Shown here: piece after piece, positions 45,148 through 54,567 of the stretch | Numbering within the stretch: position 1 is the first letter of the stretch | Layout of the letters: the number at the start of each line of letters is the position of its first letter | NCBI RefSeq assembly: GCF_001945365.1 | Contig: NZ_MSTQ01000006.1 | Coordinates: forward strand, 310,001-374,000 | Direction: 5' to 3' | From: Pseudomonas reinekei | GTDB lineage: Bacteria; Pseudomonadota; Gammaproteobacteria; Pseudomonadales; Pseudomonadaceae | Length of the DNA: 64,000 nt | Translations under genes and position numbers: made by a program | Notes under the pieces: model-generated | What the model was told of the DNA's origin: nothing | The model's input: only the letters and a program-made list of their open reading frames with translations | The model's database searches: none

Positions 45148-46209
45148 ATGACCCAGCGAAAAATCATCCACGTCGATTGTGACTGTTTCTACGCCGCCAT
45201 CGAGATGCGTGATGACCCGCGCCTGGCCGGCAAGCCCCTGGCGGTAGGGGGCTCCGCGGATCGGCGTGGGGTCATCGCCACCTGCAATTACGAGGCACGG
45301 GCGTATGGGGTGCGTTCGGCCATGTCTTCCGGGCATGCATTGAAGCTGTGTCCCGACCTGACCATCGTCAAGCCGCGTATGGATGCCTATAGAGAGGCGT
45401 CAAAGGAAATTCATACGATTTTTCGCGATTACACCGACATCATCGAGCCGTTGTCCCTGGATGAAGCGTACCTCGACGTGTCGGACAGCGCACATTTCGG
45501 TGGAAGCGCCACGCGGATCGCCCAGGACATCCGCCGTCGTGTATCCAATCAGTTGCACATTACGGTGTCGGCGGGTGTGGCGCCTAACAAGTTTCTCGCC
45601 AAGATCGCCAGTGACTGGAAGAAACCCAACGGTTTGTTCGTCATCACGCCGGATCGGGTCGAAGACTTTGTCAGTGGCTTGCCGGTGAGCAAGTTGCACG
45701 GGGTCGGCAAAGTCACGGCCGAGCGGTTGGGCAAGCTCGGCATCGTCGATTGCTCGCACTTGCGCGAGTGGGACAAGTTGGCGCTGGTGCGTGAGTTTGG
45801 CAGTTTTGGTGAGCGACTCTGGAGCCTGGCGCGTGGAATCGATGATCGCCAGGTGCATAACGACAGCCGGCGGCAGTCCATCAGTGTCGAAAACACCTAC
45901 GACGTTGACCTGCCGGATCTGCGTAGCTGCCTCGACAAACTGCCGGAGCTGCTGGACACCCTCAAAACCCGTATGGAACGAATCGACAGCAGCTATCGGC
46001 CGGGCAAGCCGTTCGTCAAAGTGAAATTCCATGACTTCACCCAGACCACGCTGGAGCAGGCAGGGGCGGGAAGGGATCTGGGCAGTTATCAGTTGTTGCT
46101 GACCCAGGCTTTCAATCGCGGTGGTAAACCGGTGCGGTTGCTGGGGGTGGGGGTGAGGCTGGAGGATTTGCGAGGCGGGTTTGAGCAGATGGAGTTGTTT
46201 GAGCGGTAG
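45148..46209 (+). CDS. dinB: DNA polymerase IV
   Basis: Y-family polymerase that copies past lesions and extends mismatched ends, at the cost of accuracy. The 353-aa protein has the catalytic acidic residues in DCDCFYAAIEMRDDPRLAGK and SLDEAYLDVSDSAHF, the helix-hairpin region LPVSKLHGVGKVTAERLGKL, and a C-terminal Lys-rich region. The last residues GGFEQMELFER may bind the sliding clamp (QMELF). A LexA box controls it; REP elements follow. Confidence 0.96.
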   Translation: MTQRKIIHVDCDCFYAAIEMRDDPRLAGKPLAVGGSADRRGVIATCNYEARAYGVRSAMSSGHALKLCPDLTIVKPRMDAYREASKEIHTIFRDYTDIIEPLSLDEAYLDVSDSAHFGGSATRIAQDIRRRVSNQLHITVSAGVAPNKFLAKIASDWKKPNGLFVITPDRVEDFVSGLPVSKLHGVGKVTAERLGKLGIVDCSHLREWDKLALVREFGSFGERLWSLARGIDDRQVHNDSRRQSISVENTYDVDLPDLRSCLDKLPELLDTLKTRMERIDSSYRPGKPFVKVKFHDFTQTTLEQAGAGRDLGSYQLLLTQAFNRGGKPVRLLGVGVRLEDLRGGFEQMELFER

Positions 46210-46244
46210 GGTCAGGGTTTTGATGCCGCAGTGAATGTCGGGCA

Positions 46245-46312
46245 GCCATCGCAGGCAAGCCCGCTCCCACAGGTACTGCATCGTCCTTGTGGGCGCGGGC
46301 TTGTCCGCGATG
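46245..46312. repeat. REP-like element pair
   Basis: GCAGCCATCGCAGGCAAGCC with CGCTCCCACAGG, and the inverse CCTTGTGGGCGCGGGCTTGT with CCGCGATGC, between dinB and the lipoprotein gene. Confidence 0.8.
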
Positions 46313-46323
46313 CTTTTCAGGCC

Positions 46324-47277
46324 TTAATTAGGCCCCGGGTCTGCCACCAGCCGCCCGGCATCCTTGGTCAAGGACTTGAGGAATTCAGTCTGCAACTCAG
46401 GATCATTGCGAGTCAGCTCAATCAGGCTTTGCTCCAGCTCGCTGGCTTCTTCTTCCAGACCCAGTTCCGACAGGCGCTTGACCCGGTGCACCCACTGGCT
46501 CACTTCGTCGTCTTCGAGGTCGTCGTAAATCAACCCGTGGGCTTCGAGCAGCTTGCCGCGCAAGGTGTGGCTGAGGGCGAGGGACGAATCGGTATGCACG
46601 TCGTCCTTGGCGTCCTCGACATTGATCTGCAGCTTGCTCAGATGATTGAGGTCATGTTCGGCGAACGGGCTGTCCAACAGGTTCAGGCGCAATATGCCGT
46701 TTTTGTCGGTGCTCAGCTCGAAGGTTTCCTTGCCGGCCTTGACCTGCACCGGACGCTCGCTCCACGGCAGGCTTGAGTATTCCGTGCGCTTGTCGAGCTG
46801 GACTTCATCGATGCCCGCCAGGTTCTGCTGCGCGCGACCGTTGGATTGCACGTTCATGAACGGGTTGAGTCCGGCAAAGCCGTAGCTGAACCAGTCCTTG
46901 GTCACGCTATCCGGAAGGTTGCCGAGGGCAAAGACATTGACCACGTTTGCACCGACGCCGCCGACCACCGCCACCGCGCCCAACGGGATCTCGTAGACCT
47001 CCCGCCAAGGCTGGTACGGCGTGTAGCGATCGTAATGGCGCGTGACTTCGAACTCGGTGACTTCGAAGGTCTTTTGCTCGTGGATTTTCACCCGGCGTTG
47101 CGGCAGCTCAAGCACCTTGGGCTCACCAACATCAATCTGCAGGCTGTGATCGAGCAATTTGCGCTCGACACGTTCCTCGTGCTCGCTGCGTTGTGACATG
47201 TGATTGGCACAGCCGCTGACCAGCAGGGTGCCGCACAGGGCGGCACCACCGAGGCCTAAGGTGTTTCGCTTGAACAT
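46324..47277 (-). CDS. Putative lipoprotein of unknown function
   Basis: 317 aa with a signal peptide and lipobox (LCGTLLVSGCANHMS, Cys near residue 23). The mature part is charged, with one hydrophobic Gly/Val stretch (LGAVAVVGGVGANVVNVFAL) that may insert in the membrane and an acidic C-terminal half. I do not recognise a domain. It starts 17 bases beyond the proS stop on the same strand and is probably co-transcribed with proS, an arrangement also seen in other Pseudomonas. Confidence 0.8.
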   Translation of the reverse strand: MFKRNTLGLGGAALCGTLLVSGCANHMSQRSEHEERVERKLLDHSLQIDVGEPKVLELPQRRVKIHEQKTFEVTEFEVTRHYDRYTPYQPWREVYEIPLGAVAVVGGVGANVVNVFALGNLPDSVTKDWFSYGFAGLNPFMNVQSNGRAQQNLAGIDEVQLDKRTEYSSLPWSERPVQVKAGKETFELSTDKNGILRLNLLDSPFAEHDLNHLSKLQINVEDAKDDVHTDSSLALSHTLRGKLLEAHGLIYDDLEDDEVSQWVHRVKRLSELGLEEEASELEQSLIELTRNDPELQTEFLKSLTKDAGRLVADPGPN

Positions 47278-47294
47278 GACGTCTCTATCTGGTT

Positions 47295-49010
47295 TCAGCG
47301 GCGGATACGGGCCTGAAGGAAAGGCAGTACGTCGGCAACCGGCAGCGCTTGCGGCTCGGCCTCGGTACGGCTCTTGTATTCCAGGTTGCCTTCGGCAAGA
47401 CCACGGTCGCTGACCACGATCCGGTGAGGAATGCCGATCAACTCCATGTCCGCGAACTTGATGCCCGGGCTGGTTTTTTTGTCGCGGTCGTCCAGCAGCA
47501 CTTCGAAGCCGGCGGCAGTCAGTTCTGCATACAGCTTGTCGGTGGCTTCGCGAACCAGGTCGGTTTCATAGCGCAACGGCACCAGGGCGATCTGGAACGG
47601 CGCGAGGGCGTCGCTCCAGATGATGCCTTTGTCGTCGTTGTTCTGTTCGATGGCCGCCGCCACCACGCGGGATACGCCAATGCCGTAGCAGCCCATTTCC
47701 AGGGTCACCGGCTTGCCGTTCTCGCCCAGCACTTCGCACTTCATCGCCTTGCTGTATTTGTTGCCCAGCTGGAAGATGTGCCCGACTTCGATGCCGCGCT
47801 TGATTTCCAGGGTGCCCTTGCCGTCCGGGCTTGGGTCGCCGCTGACCACGTTACGCAGGTCGGCAACGGTCGGAACCGGCAGGTCGCGTTCCCAGTTCAC
47901 GCCGAAGTAGTGCTTGTCGTCGATGTTGGCACCGATGCCGAAGTCGCTCATCAGTTCGACCGAGCGGTCGATGATGATTGGCAGTGGCAGGTTCAGCGGG
48001 CCGAGGGAACCAGCGCCGGCGCCAATGGCGTCACGCAGTTCGGCATCGCTGGCCATGACCAGCGGGCTGGCTACGCCTGGCTGGTTCGCAGCCTTGATTT
48101 CGTTGAGTTCGTGATCGCCACGGATGATCAGGGCAATCAGCTTGCCTTCTTCCTCGGCATGCACGATCAGGGTCTTGATGGTCTTCTCAATCGGCAGATT
48201 GAATTTTTCCACCAGTGCGGCAATGGTTTTGGTGTCTGGAGTGTCGACCAGGCGCAGCTCTTCGCTCGGTGCGGCGCGCGAAGTTTCGCGAGGCACGGCT
48301 TCGGCTTTCTCGATGTTCGCGGCGTAGTCGGAACCGTTGCTGAAGACGATGTCGTCTTCGCCGGACTCGGCCAGCACGTGGAACTCGTGGGAACCGGCGC
48401 CGCCGATGGAGCCGTTGTCGGCTTCTACAGGGCGGAACTTCAGGCCCAGACGGGTAAACACGTTGCAGTACGCCTGGTGCATGCGGTCGTAGGTGACCTG
48501 CAGCGAAGGCTGGTCAGCGTGGAACGAATAGGCGTCCTTCATGATGAATTCGCGGCCGCGCATCAAGCCGAAGCGTGGGCGGATTTCGTCACGGAATTTG
48601 GTCTGGATCTGGTACAGGTTGATCGGCAGCTGTTTGTAGCTGCTCAGCTCGTTGCGCATCAGATCGGTGATGACTTCTTCGTGGGTCGGGCCGGCGCAGA
48701 AATCGCGACCGTGGCGATCCTTGAAGCGCAGCAGCTCAGGGCCGTACTCTTCCCAGCGACCGGATTCCTGCCACAGTTCAGCCGGTTGGGTGCTCGGCAT
48801 CAACACTTCGAGCGAGCCGGCGGCGTTCATTTCTTCACGAACGATGGCTTCGACCTTGCGCATCACTCGCAAGCCCATCGGCAGCCAGGTGTACAGGCCC
48901 GAGGCAAGTTTGCGGATCATGCCGGCACGCAGCATCAGCTGGTGGCTGATCACGACCGCGTCGGAAGGCGTTTCTTTCTGTGTGGCGAGCAAAAATTGAC
49001 TGGTGCGCAT
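47295..49010 (-). CDS. proS: Prolyl-tRNA synthetase
   Basis: Charges tRNA-Pro. The 571-aa protein is of the bacterial type with an editing insertion (residues of about 230-400) between class II motifs 2 and 3. It starts [20 protein letters not shown] and has motif 2 [20 protein letters not shown], with [11 protein letters not shown], and motif 3 near [20 protein letters not shown]. The 154-base gap upstream holds its promoter. Confidence 0.98.
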   Translation of the reverse strand: MRTSQFLLATQKETPSDAVVISHQLMLRAGMIRKLASGLYTWLPMGLRVMRKVEAIVREEMNAAGSLEVLMPSTQPAELWQESGRWEEYGPELLRFKDRHGRDFCAGPTHEEVITDLMRNELSSYKQLPINLYQIQTKFRDEIRPRFGLMRGREFIMKDAYSFHADQPSLQVTYDRMHQAYCNVFTRLGLKFRPVEADNGSIGGAGSHEFHVLAESGEDDIVFSNGSDYAANIEKAEAVPRETSRAAPSEELRLVDTPDTKTIAALVEKFNLPIEKTIKTLIVHAEEEGKLIALIIRGDHELNEIKAANQPGVASPLVMASDAELRDAIGAGAGSLGPLNLPLPIIIDRSVELMSDFGIGANIDDKHYFGVNWERDLPVPTVADLRNVVSGDPSPDGKGTLEIKRGIEVGHIFQLGNKYSKAMKCEVLGENGKPVTLEMGCYGIGVSRVVAAAIEQNNDDKGIIWSDALAPFQIALVPLRYETDLVREATDKLYAELTAAGFEVLLDDRDKKTSPGIKFADMELIGIPHRIVVSDRGLAEGNLEYKSRTEAEPQALPVADVLPFLQARIRR

Positions 49011-49164
49011 GGTTGGCCGTTATCGATTGCTGATGACGAGAAATGACGGAGCATTGTACGGGCGAGATCCGCTGTCGTACAGGCGTGCGGTCGGCGGTGC
49101 GGTCGGTGGTGCGGTGGAGGGCGGGAATCGCCGCGCCCTCGGCCTTGTTTCTTACAGATGCATC

Positions 49165-50724
49165 CTACGATTCTTCTACAACCTGGGTCGGTACGGGTTC
49201 CGGCGTCGGTGTCGGGCCTTCGCGACGGCTCTCCTGGAACCAGTGCAAGGCGATCAGCACCAGCGTCGGAACGCCCAGCAGAGCGGTGATCAGGAAGAAG
49301 TCGTGGTAACCGAATTTCTCCACCATGACCCCGGAGTAACCGCCGATCAGGCGAGGCAGCAAGAGCATGATCGAGCTGAGCAGGGCGTATTGGGTGGCGG
49401 AGAACTTGAGGTTGGTCAGGCTCGACAGGTAGGCCACGAACGCCGAGGTCGCAAGGCCCGAGCTGAAGTTGTCCAGCGAGATGGTCACCACCAGCATGTT
49501 CAGGTCGGGGCCCATGTCGGCGAGCATCAGGAACAGGATGTTGGTCGCGGCCGAGGCCACGCCGCCGATGAACAGGATCGGCAGGATGCCGAATCTAACG
49601 ATCAGCAGGCCGCCCATGCCGGCGCCCACCAGGGTCATGATCAGGCCGAAGATTTTGCTGACGCTGGCGATCTGGTCCTTGGTGAAGCCCTGGTCGATGT
49701 AGAACACGTTGGCCATTACACCCATGACCGTGTCGGACATCCGGTAGGTGGCGATCAGGCCGAGCAGCAACAGCGCTTGCCAGCGATACCGCAGAATGAA
49801 GTCGTTGACCGGGGTCAGCACCGGCGCCAGGCCGCGCCGGCCCATGGCTGACAGGCACAGGGCGGTGAGCGTGGTGTAGAGGATCGCCCGCAGGAAGGCG
49901 CGGTCTTGAAGCAGCAGGTCGAGCAGGCTCACGCCTTCGAACAGCACGCTGGCGAAGTCGGTGTTGTAGAGCTGGGTGAACATCGCTGGCACGGAGACCA
50001 GTAATACGATCAGCACGAACACCGAAGCCAATTGATGCACGAAGCTGTAGCGCCCGGCCTGCAGTTGCGTGCGCAGTGGTACCGGCGGTTCGCGCATGAA
50101 CAGCGAGGTCAGCAACGCCGGAACCATCAAGGCGCCGAACAACAGGTAAGTGCCGGCCCAGGCCGAGTGCTTGTAGTTGAAACCGGTGGAGCCGAAGCCT
50201 TCAGCGAAAAACAACGCGCCGGCGGTGGCCAGCAGCGCCGCGATTCGATAACCGGACATGTAGCTGGCGGCCAGGGCGGCCTGCCGATTGTCCTCGGCGA
50301 TTTCCAGTCGGTAGGCGTCAACCGCGATATCTTGCGTCGCCGAGGCGAACGCGACGACTACCGCGATGGCGATCAACCAGGACAGATGTTTTTGCGGGTC
50401 GCAGAAACCCATGCCGATCAGGCCGAGAATCACCAGGGCTTGGGAAAGCACCAGCCAGGAGCGTCGTCGCCCCAGCTTGCCGAGCAACGGCAGGCGCCAT
50501 TGGTCGAGCAGCGGGGACCAGACCCATTTGAAGGCGTAGGCCAGACCAATCAGGCTGGCGTAGCCGATGGTCTCGCGCGCCACACCGGCTTCACGCAGCC
50601 AGACGGAAAGCGTCGAGAACACCAGCATGTAGGGCAGGCCGGCGGCGAAACCCAGCAATAACAATACAAGCGTCGAGGGGCTGGCATAGGCAGCGAGCGC
50701 GGCGCGCCAGGTTTTACGGGGCAT
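49165..50724 (-). CDS. ampG: AmpG-type muropeptide permease
   Basis: Inner-membrane MFS transporter that brings anhydro-muropeptides into the cell for recycling, which also feeds AmpR-driven beta-lactamase control. 519 aa with twelve or more membrane helices. The N-terminal part has GFAAGLPYMLVFSTLSVWLR and FKWVWSPLLDQ, and the loop FASATQDIAVDAYRLEI is typical of AmpG. Its length, with a longer middle loop and a Pro/Thr/Glu-rich C-terminal tail (PTPTPEPVPTQ), is near that of P. aeruginosa AmpG. Confidence 0.9.
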   Translation of the reverse strand: MPRKTWRAALAAYASPSTLVLLLLGFAAGLPYMLVFSTLSVWLREAGVARETIGYASLIGLAYAFKWVWSPLLDQWRLPLLGKLGRRRSWLVLSQALVILGLIGMGFCDPQKHLSWLIAIAVVVAFASATQDIAVDAYRLEIAEDNRQAALAASYMSGYRIAALLATAGALFFAEGFGSTGFNYKHSAWAGTYLLFGALMVPALLTSLFMREPPVPLRTQLQAGRYSFVHQLASVFVLIVLLVSVPAMFTQLYNTDFASVLFEGVSLLDLLLQDRAFLRAILYTTLTALCLSAMGRRGLAPVLTPVNDFILRYRWQALLLLGLIATYRMSDTVMGVMANVFYIDQGFTKDQIASVSKIFGLIMTLVGAGMGGLLIVRFGILPILFIGGVASAATNILFLMLADMGPDLNMLVVTISLDNFSSGLATSAFVAYLSSLTNLKFSATQYALLSSIMLLLPRLIGGYSGVMVEKFGYHDFFLITALLGVPTLVLIALHWFQESRREGPTPTPEPVPTQVVEES

Positions 50725-50768
50725 GGGCTGGAGTCTGCCTCAAGAAATACGGAAACAAAGCGCGCACT

Positions 50769-51122
50769 CTAACCGCTGTGCTCTACCGGGCGCCACCCAT
50801 GACGCTGAATATCAACACGATTATTCAGGATACTGATGCCCTCAATACGCAATCGCGCGCGTTGTTCGTCCCCCGATGGACTGCCAGCGGGGAGGCTGAT
50901 GCGCCCGCCGGCGCCGAGTACACGGTGCCAGGGTAACTTACTGTCGCCGGGCAGCTGGCTCAGCGTCCGTCCTACCCAGCGCGCCGCCCGTCCCAAGCCG
51001 GCCAGCTCCGCCAACTGACCATAGCTCACCACTTTGCCTTCGGGCACTTGCGCCAAGGTCAGATAGAGCGCCGTGCGTCGGATTTGTGCCGCGCTTTCGG
51101 GTTCAGCGTTTGTTTCGATCAC
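50769..51122 (-). CDS. Alkyltransferase-like protein (ATL)
   Basis: 117-aa relative of O6-alkylguanine-DNA alkyltransferase in which the active-site PCHR is replaced by PWHR (LPWHRVLGAGG). Such proteins cannot accept alkyl groups but bind alkylated guanine and hand the lesion to nucleotide excision repair. The helix-turn-helix VVSYGQLAELAGLGRAARWV and the Arg finger segment are intact. Its start is just right of the next gene's promoter. Confidence 0.93.
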   Translation of the reverse strand: MIETNAEPESAAQIRRTALYLTLAQVPEGKVVSYGQLAELAGLGRAARWVGRTLSQLPGDSKLPWHRVLGAGGRISLPAGSPSGDEQRARLRIEGISILNNRVDIQRHGWRPVEHSG

Positions 51123-51284
51123 GTGCGCAGTTCCTGAAGAAATTCACAGTACCGCCCGTAGAGTAAATCCTTGATCGACAGATGAGAAATGAACTCAATA
51201 GTCATAGTCGGGTCAGTCCTTGCTAGGGCCTTATTCCTGCGGATAATGCCGACTTTTTTCGCGAACCTGAGCCTTGATTTGCTT

Positions 51285-52292
51285 ATGTTGTCCAGAACCC
51301 TGCTGTGCCTCGCTGTCGTCAGTGCCTCCACTCCCTTGCTCGCGGACACCGTCTGGTTGAAGAACGGTGACAAGCTGAGCGGCAAGATCATCCTGTTCGA
51401 TGGCGGCAAGCTGCTGGTTCAAACCGAGTATGCCGGTGCCGTGCCGATCGACTGGAACAAGGTGAAAACCCTGGAGAGCGATCAGGAGTTGCTGGTCAAG
51501 CAGGACGCCTACACCGGCGAGAAAGCCAAGTCGCTGCACGCGGCGGAAGACGGCAAGGTGACCCTCGAAAACGGTGAAGCGCCCAAGACGGTCGAACTGG
51601 CGAGTGTTCAGCAAATTCTCAAGCCCAAGCCAGTGGTCGAGGATTTGGTGTGGAAAGGCAATATCGACGCGGCGCTGGATTACCAGCGTGCCGACAAGGA
51701 CACCGACGATTACGACATCGACTTCAAGACCACTGCGCGTCATGGTCGCTGGAGGCATATCGCGGAAGGTGAGTACAACCGCGAATTCCAGGATGACGTG
51801 GTGACCACGGACAACTGGCGGGGCGAGTATTCTCTCGACCGCTTCCTGACAGAAAAATGGTTCTGGCAGGGGCGTCTGGTCTACAAACGCGACAAGGTTG
51901 AAGACCTGTCCCGTCAGCGCACGGTCGGTACCGGCCCGGGTTACCAGTTCTGGGATGACGAACTGGGTGCGTTCTCCCTCGGTTCGCTGGTCAACCGCAC
52001 GGATTACGAGTTCGCCGACGGCAGCAAGGAGAATTTCTATTCCGTGGCCATGAAGTGGGATTACAACCGCTACCTGATCGGCAAGAAGGTCGAGTTCTTC
52101 ACCAATGGCGAGGTTGGCAAGCCATTGTCCGGTGTGGCGGAGTACGCGCTGGATTCGGAAATCGGCCTGCGCTACAAGGTGACGGACTGGGCTTCGCTCA
52201 ATCTTAAGGCCGAGCGCAACATCATTGAGGGGACCGACGACGCCGATCTGGACAAGACCCGCTACACCGCAGGGTTTGGCGTGACCTGGTAA
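51285..52292 (+). CDS. DUF481 outer-membrane protein (YdiY-like)
   Basis: 335-aa protein with signal peptide MLSRTLLCLAVVSASTPLLA. A first domain of about 120 residues (TVWLKNGDKLSGKIILFDGG) is followed by a beta-barrel-like DUF481 domain with alternating aromatic strands (HIAEGEYNREF, WFWQGRLVYKRDK, to YTAGFGVTW). The terminal aromatic residue fits outer-membrane insertion. ATG 51285 is chosen for its signal peptide; an ATG at 51246 is an alternative. Function in pseudomonads is unknown; the E. coli relative is salt-induced. Confidence 0.82.
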   Translation: MLSRTLLCLAVVSASTPLLADTVWLKNGDKLSGKIILFDGGKLLVQTEYAGAVPIDWNKVKTLESDQELLVKQDAYTGEKAKSLHAAEDGKVTLENGEAPKTVELASVQQILKPKPVVEDLVWKGNIDAALDYQRADKDTDDYDIDFKTTARHGRWRHIAEGEYNREFQDDVVTTDNWRGEYSLDRFLTEKWFWQGRLVYKRDKVEDLSRQRTVGTGPGYQFWDDELGAFSLGSLVNRTDYEFADGSKENFYSVAMKWDYNRYLIGKKVEFFTNGEVGKPLSGVAEYALDSEIGLRYKVTDWASLNLKAERNIIEGTDDADLDKTRYTAGFGVTW

Positions 52293-52300
52293 GGCGTTGA

Positions 52301-52330
52301 AAAAAATCGCGACATTGGTCGCGATTTTTT
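52301..52330 (+). terminator. Terminator of the DUF481 gene
   Basis: AAAAAATCGCGA / TCGCGATTTTTT perfect stem around CATTGG. Confidence 0.9.
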
Positions 52331-52354
52331 TGCCTGGCAAAAACACACAGGCAC

Positions 52355-52387
52355 AAAAAAACCCCGCTTTTGAGGGCGGGGCTTTTT
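52355..52387 (-). terminator. Terminator of the cold-shock gene
   Basis: AAAAAAACCCCGC / GCGGGGCTTTTT stem 17 bases past the cspA-like stop, on the minus strand. Confidence 0.9.
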
Positions 52388-52404
52388 ACTAAAGCAAGTA
52401 CAAG

Positions 52405-52614
52405 TTAGATAACTTGAACTTCTTCAGCTTGCATGCCTTTCTGACCGCGGGTAGCGATGAAAGAAACCTGTTGGCCTTCTTTCAGGCTTTTGAAGCCGTC
52501 GGATTGGATAGCTTTGAAGTGAACGAACAGGTCGTCACCGGATTGTGGGGTGATGAAGCCGAAGCCTTTTTCATCGTTGAACCACTTAACGGTACCGGTT
52601 TGGCGATTAGACAT
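52405..52614 (-). CDS. Cold-shock protein, CspA family (CapB-like)
   Basis: 69-aa single-stranded nucleic-acid-binding chaperone. Both RNP motifs are present: KGFGFI and DLFVHF, within [26 protein letters not shown] lies before the ATG. A 353-base gap to dcd lies upstream; about 180 bases of it may be a long 5' leader, as in cold-shock genes, but no cold box could be defined. Confidence 0.95.
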   Translation of the reverse strand: MSNRQTGTVKWFNDEKGFGFITPQSGDDLFVHFKAIQSDGFKSLKEGQQVSFIATRGQKGMQAEEVQVI

Positions 52615-52967
52615 GGTGTAACTCCTTGAACAAAGATAACTGCGACTCAGGAAGAACCCTGGCCGAGACTGAGTGCAAAGAGCAGGAAAAATTCTTGTAG
52701 ATGGTTGGATCGAAATTCAACATATCGTGTAGAGATTCTCAGTGACACAAGCAGCACAGTGGCGCCACCTTAACCCTTTTTCCGGAACGTGCCAATGCTT
52801 CTTGCGCAGGTTTCTCTGTTTTAAGGATCGACGGTGTGACGGTTCGTCGCCAGCGCGGGGGAATTCGAGGCTGTTCGGCGAGAATTGCAGTGCGGACTTT
52901 GAACCCGGCGGCGCGCCCGGTAAGATGCCGGACAGATTTTTTCCACCTCGCTATTCAGGACACCGCC
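52615..52967. other. Intergenic region between cold-shock gene and dcd
   Basis: 353 bases between divergent genes. It holds AAGGAG before the cold-shock start and the dcd ribosome-site region. The AT-rich stretch 52680-52745 may hold promoters, but none could be set with confidence, and no small gene with a ribosome site was found. Confidence 0.5.
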
Positions 52968-53534
52968 ATGAGCATCAAATCGGACAAGTGGATTCGCCGC
53001 ATGGCGCAGGAACACGGCATGATCGAGCCGTTCGTAGAGCGCCAGATGCGTGGCAGCGACGACAGCCGTGTGATCTCCTACGGCGTGTCCAGCTACGGCT
53101 ACGATGTGCGTTGCACCAATCATTTCAAAGTGTTCACCAACATCAATTCGGCCATCGTCGACCCGAAAAACTTCGATGCCGGCAGCTTTGTCGATATCCA
53201 CAGTGATGTGTGCATCATCCCGCCAAACTCCTTCGCCCTGGCCAGCACCGTCGAATATTTCCGCATTCCGCGCAATGTACTGACCATCTGCCTGGGTAAA
53301 AGCACTTACGCGCGCTGCGGCATCATCGTCAACGTCACGCCGCTTGAGCCAGAGTGGGAAGGGCACGTGACCCTGGAGTTCTCCAACACCACCAATCTGC
53401 CGGCGAAGATCTACGCCAACGAAGGCGTGGCGCAGATGCTGTTCCTTGAGTCCGACGAAGAATGTGAAGTCTCGTACAAGGACCGTGGCGGCAAATATCA
53501 GGGCCAGCGTGGCGTGACCCTGCCGCGGACCTGA
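52968..53534 (+). CDS. dcd: dCTP deaminase
   Basis: Converts dCTP to dUTP for thymidylate synthesis. The 188-aa protein starts [20 protein letters not shown] and has [20 protein letters not shown] and the conserved [20 protein letters not shown] with its catalytic Glu. The frame is open upstream to 52836 but the family begins at 52968, next to the sequence CAGGACACCGCC. It is full length. Confidence 0.97.
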   Translation: MSIKSDKWIRRMAQEHGMIEPFVERQMRGSDDSRVISYGVSSYGYDVRCTNHFKVFTNINSAIVDPKNFDAGSFVDIHSDVCIIPPNSFALASTVEYFRIPRNVLTICLGKSTYARCGIIVNVTPLEPEWEGHVTLEFSNTTNLPAKIYANEGVAQMLFLESDEECEVSYKDRGGKYQGQRGVTLPRT

Positions 53535-53640
53535 GTCAGCCGTCCGACAGAACGTGGGAATTCCTGAGCGAGCGTACACTCTATGGAGGGTACGCTCCGA
53601 TCCGCGCAAGGCGGGTCGAGCCATCGCTGAGGAGTGCTTT

Positions 53641-53850
53641 ATGAAGATCGACCCGCAAATAAGTGCCGAACTGGCAAGGCTTGAGCCCAATCAGGTTGGC
53701 GTTTTAGCCTGGTCCTTGCTGGCGCATCCGACTATCAGCATGGCAGGTGGCATTCCCGGCCAGCCTGATCCTGATACGCCCAACGAACAGCCTACCGAGC
53801 CCGGTGAACCGACCCTTCCGGATGAGCCGCCGCCCGCACCTGTGGCCTGA
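53641..53850 (+). CDS. Small protein with proline-rich acidic tail
   Basis: 69-aa protein MKIDPQISAELARLEPNQVG... with GAGGAG six bases before the ATG. The first 40 residues are helical, with a short hydrophobic stretch (GVLAWSLLAHPTISMAGG); the last 30 are Pro/Glu/Asp-rich (PTEPGEPTLPDEPPPAPVA). No family is recognised and no partner is obvious. Its good ribosome site and position 106 bases after dcd favour a real gene. Confidence 0.6.
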   Translation: MKIDPQISAELARLEPNQVGVLAWSLLAHPTISMAGGIPGQPDPDTPNEQPTEPGEPTLPDEPPPAPVA

Positions 53851-53877
53851 TTCCTTAACGGCTTCTGAATCACTGCA

Positions 53878-53897
53878 GGAGCGAGCATGCTCGCTCC
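53878..53897. repeat. Perfect 20-bp palindrome, REP-type
   Basis: GGAGCGAGCATGCTCGCTCC is its own reverse complement. It sits between the small proline-rich protein gene and the convergent pdeM gene. It has the same core as REP arms and may act as a two-way terminator, although no long T run follows. Confidence 0.75.
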
Positions 53898-53907
53898 TTG
53901 CTCGCAC

Positions 53908-54567
53908 CTACAGGTTCACCGGCCATATTTCGTTATCGCCGATGACGAAGATTCTGCTGTTGTCGTCCAGACTGACCTGATACCCGCCGGTAAACGCACC
54001 GAAGGCCGGAAGAAGGCTCACGTCCTCACCCATCCTGAAACACGCCAGCCGCAAGCTCTGACGACCTTTGCCATGCAGCCGATAAACCGGATGCACATGC
54101 CCGGCCAGTACGTGGCGCCCGGGGTGCGGGGTCGGTTCGTGCTGCAAGGCAAATGGACCGAGCAGCACGGGTTCAGGCACTACACAAATATTCAGCGCCG
54201 CCGGCGGATCGCCGGCCCGTTTATCGTGGTTGCCACGAATCAGGGTCATGTCTATACCCGCGTGTCGCGCTCGCCATTGGCTCAATGCCGCCAGCGTGGC
54301 CACGGCATGGGAGCCGGGCCCGTGGAGAAAGTCACCGAGGAAAATCAACTGCCGACAGGGCAGTGCCGACAACAGGGCATCGAGTACTGCAATGTTTTGC
54401 GTGGTGGTGCCTTGGGGAACGGGTTGGCCAAGGCTTCGATAAGCGGCAGCCTTGCCGAAATGCACATCGGCGATCAGCAGCGCTTGTTGCGCTGGCCAGT
54501 AAATGGCCTTCTCTGGCAGCAACCAGAGTTCTTCTCCTGCCAACTGCACGGGATAGGGCGTGTTCAT
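53908..54567 (-). CDS. pdeM: Ligase-associated metallophosphoesterase PdeM
   Basis: Mn-dependent nuclease/phosphoesterase of the bacterial Lhr-ligase repair set. The 219-aa protein has the calcineurin-like motifs DVHFGK, GDFLHG, RGNHDK and GHVHP, in that order. Its start overlaps the lhr stop by four bases, so the pair is co-translated. The matching ligase and exonuclease genes lie 4 kb away at 61752-64000. Confidence 0.9.
   Translation of the reverse strand: MNTPYPVQLAGEELWLLPEKAIYWPAQQALLIADVHFGKAAAYRSLGQPVPQGTTTQNIAVLDALLSALPCRQLIFLGDFLHGPGSHAVATLAALSQWRARHAGIDMTLIRGNHDKRAGDPPAALNICVVPEPVLLGPFALQHEPTPHPGRHVLAGHVHPVYRLHGKGRQSLRLACFRMGEDVSLLPAFGAFTGGYQVSLDDNSRIFVIGDNEIWPVNL

Noticed and set aside
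47349..49046. 565-codon open frame opposite proS
   Set aside because: Antisense shadow of prolyl-tRNA synthetase with no domain pattern.
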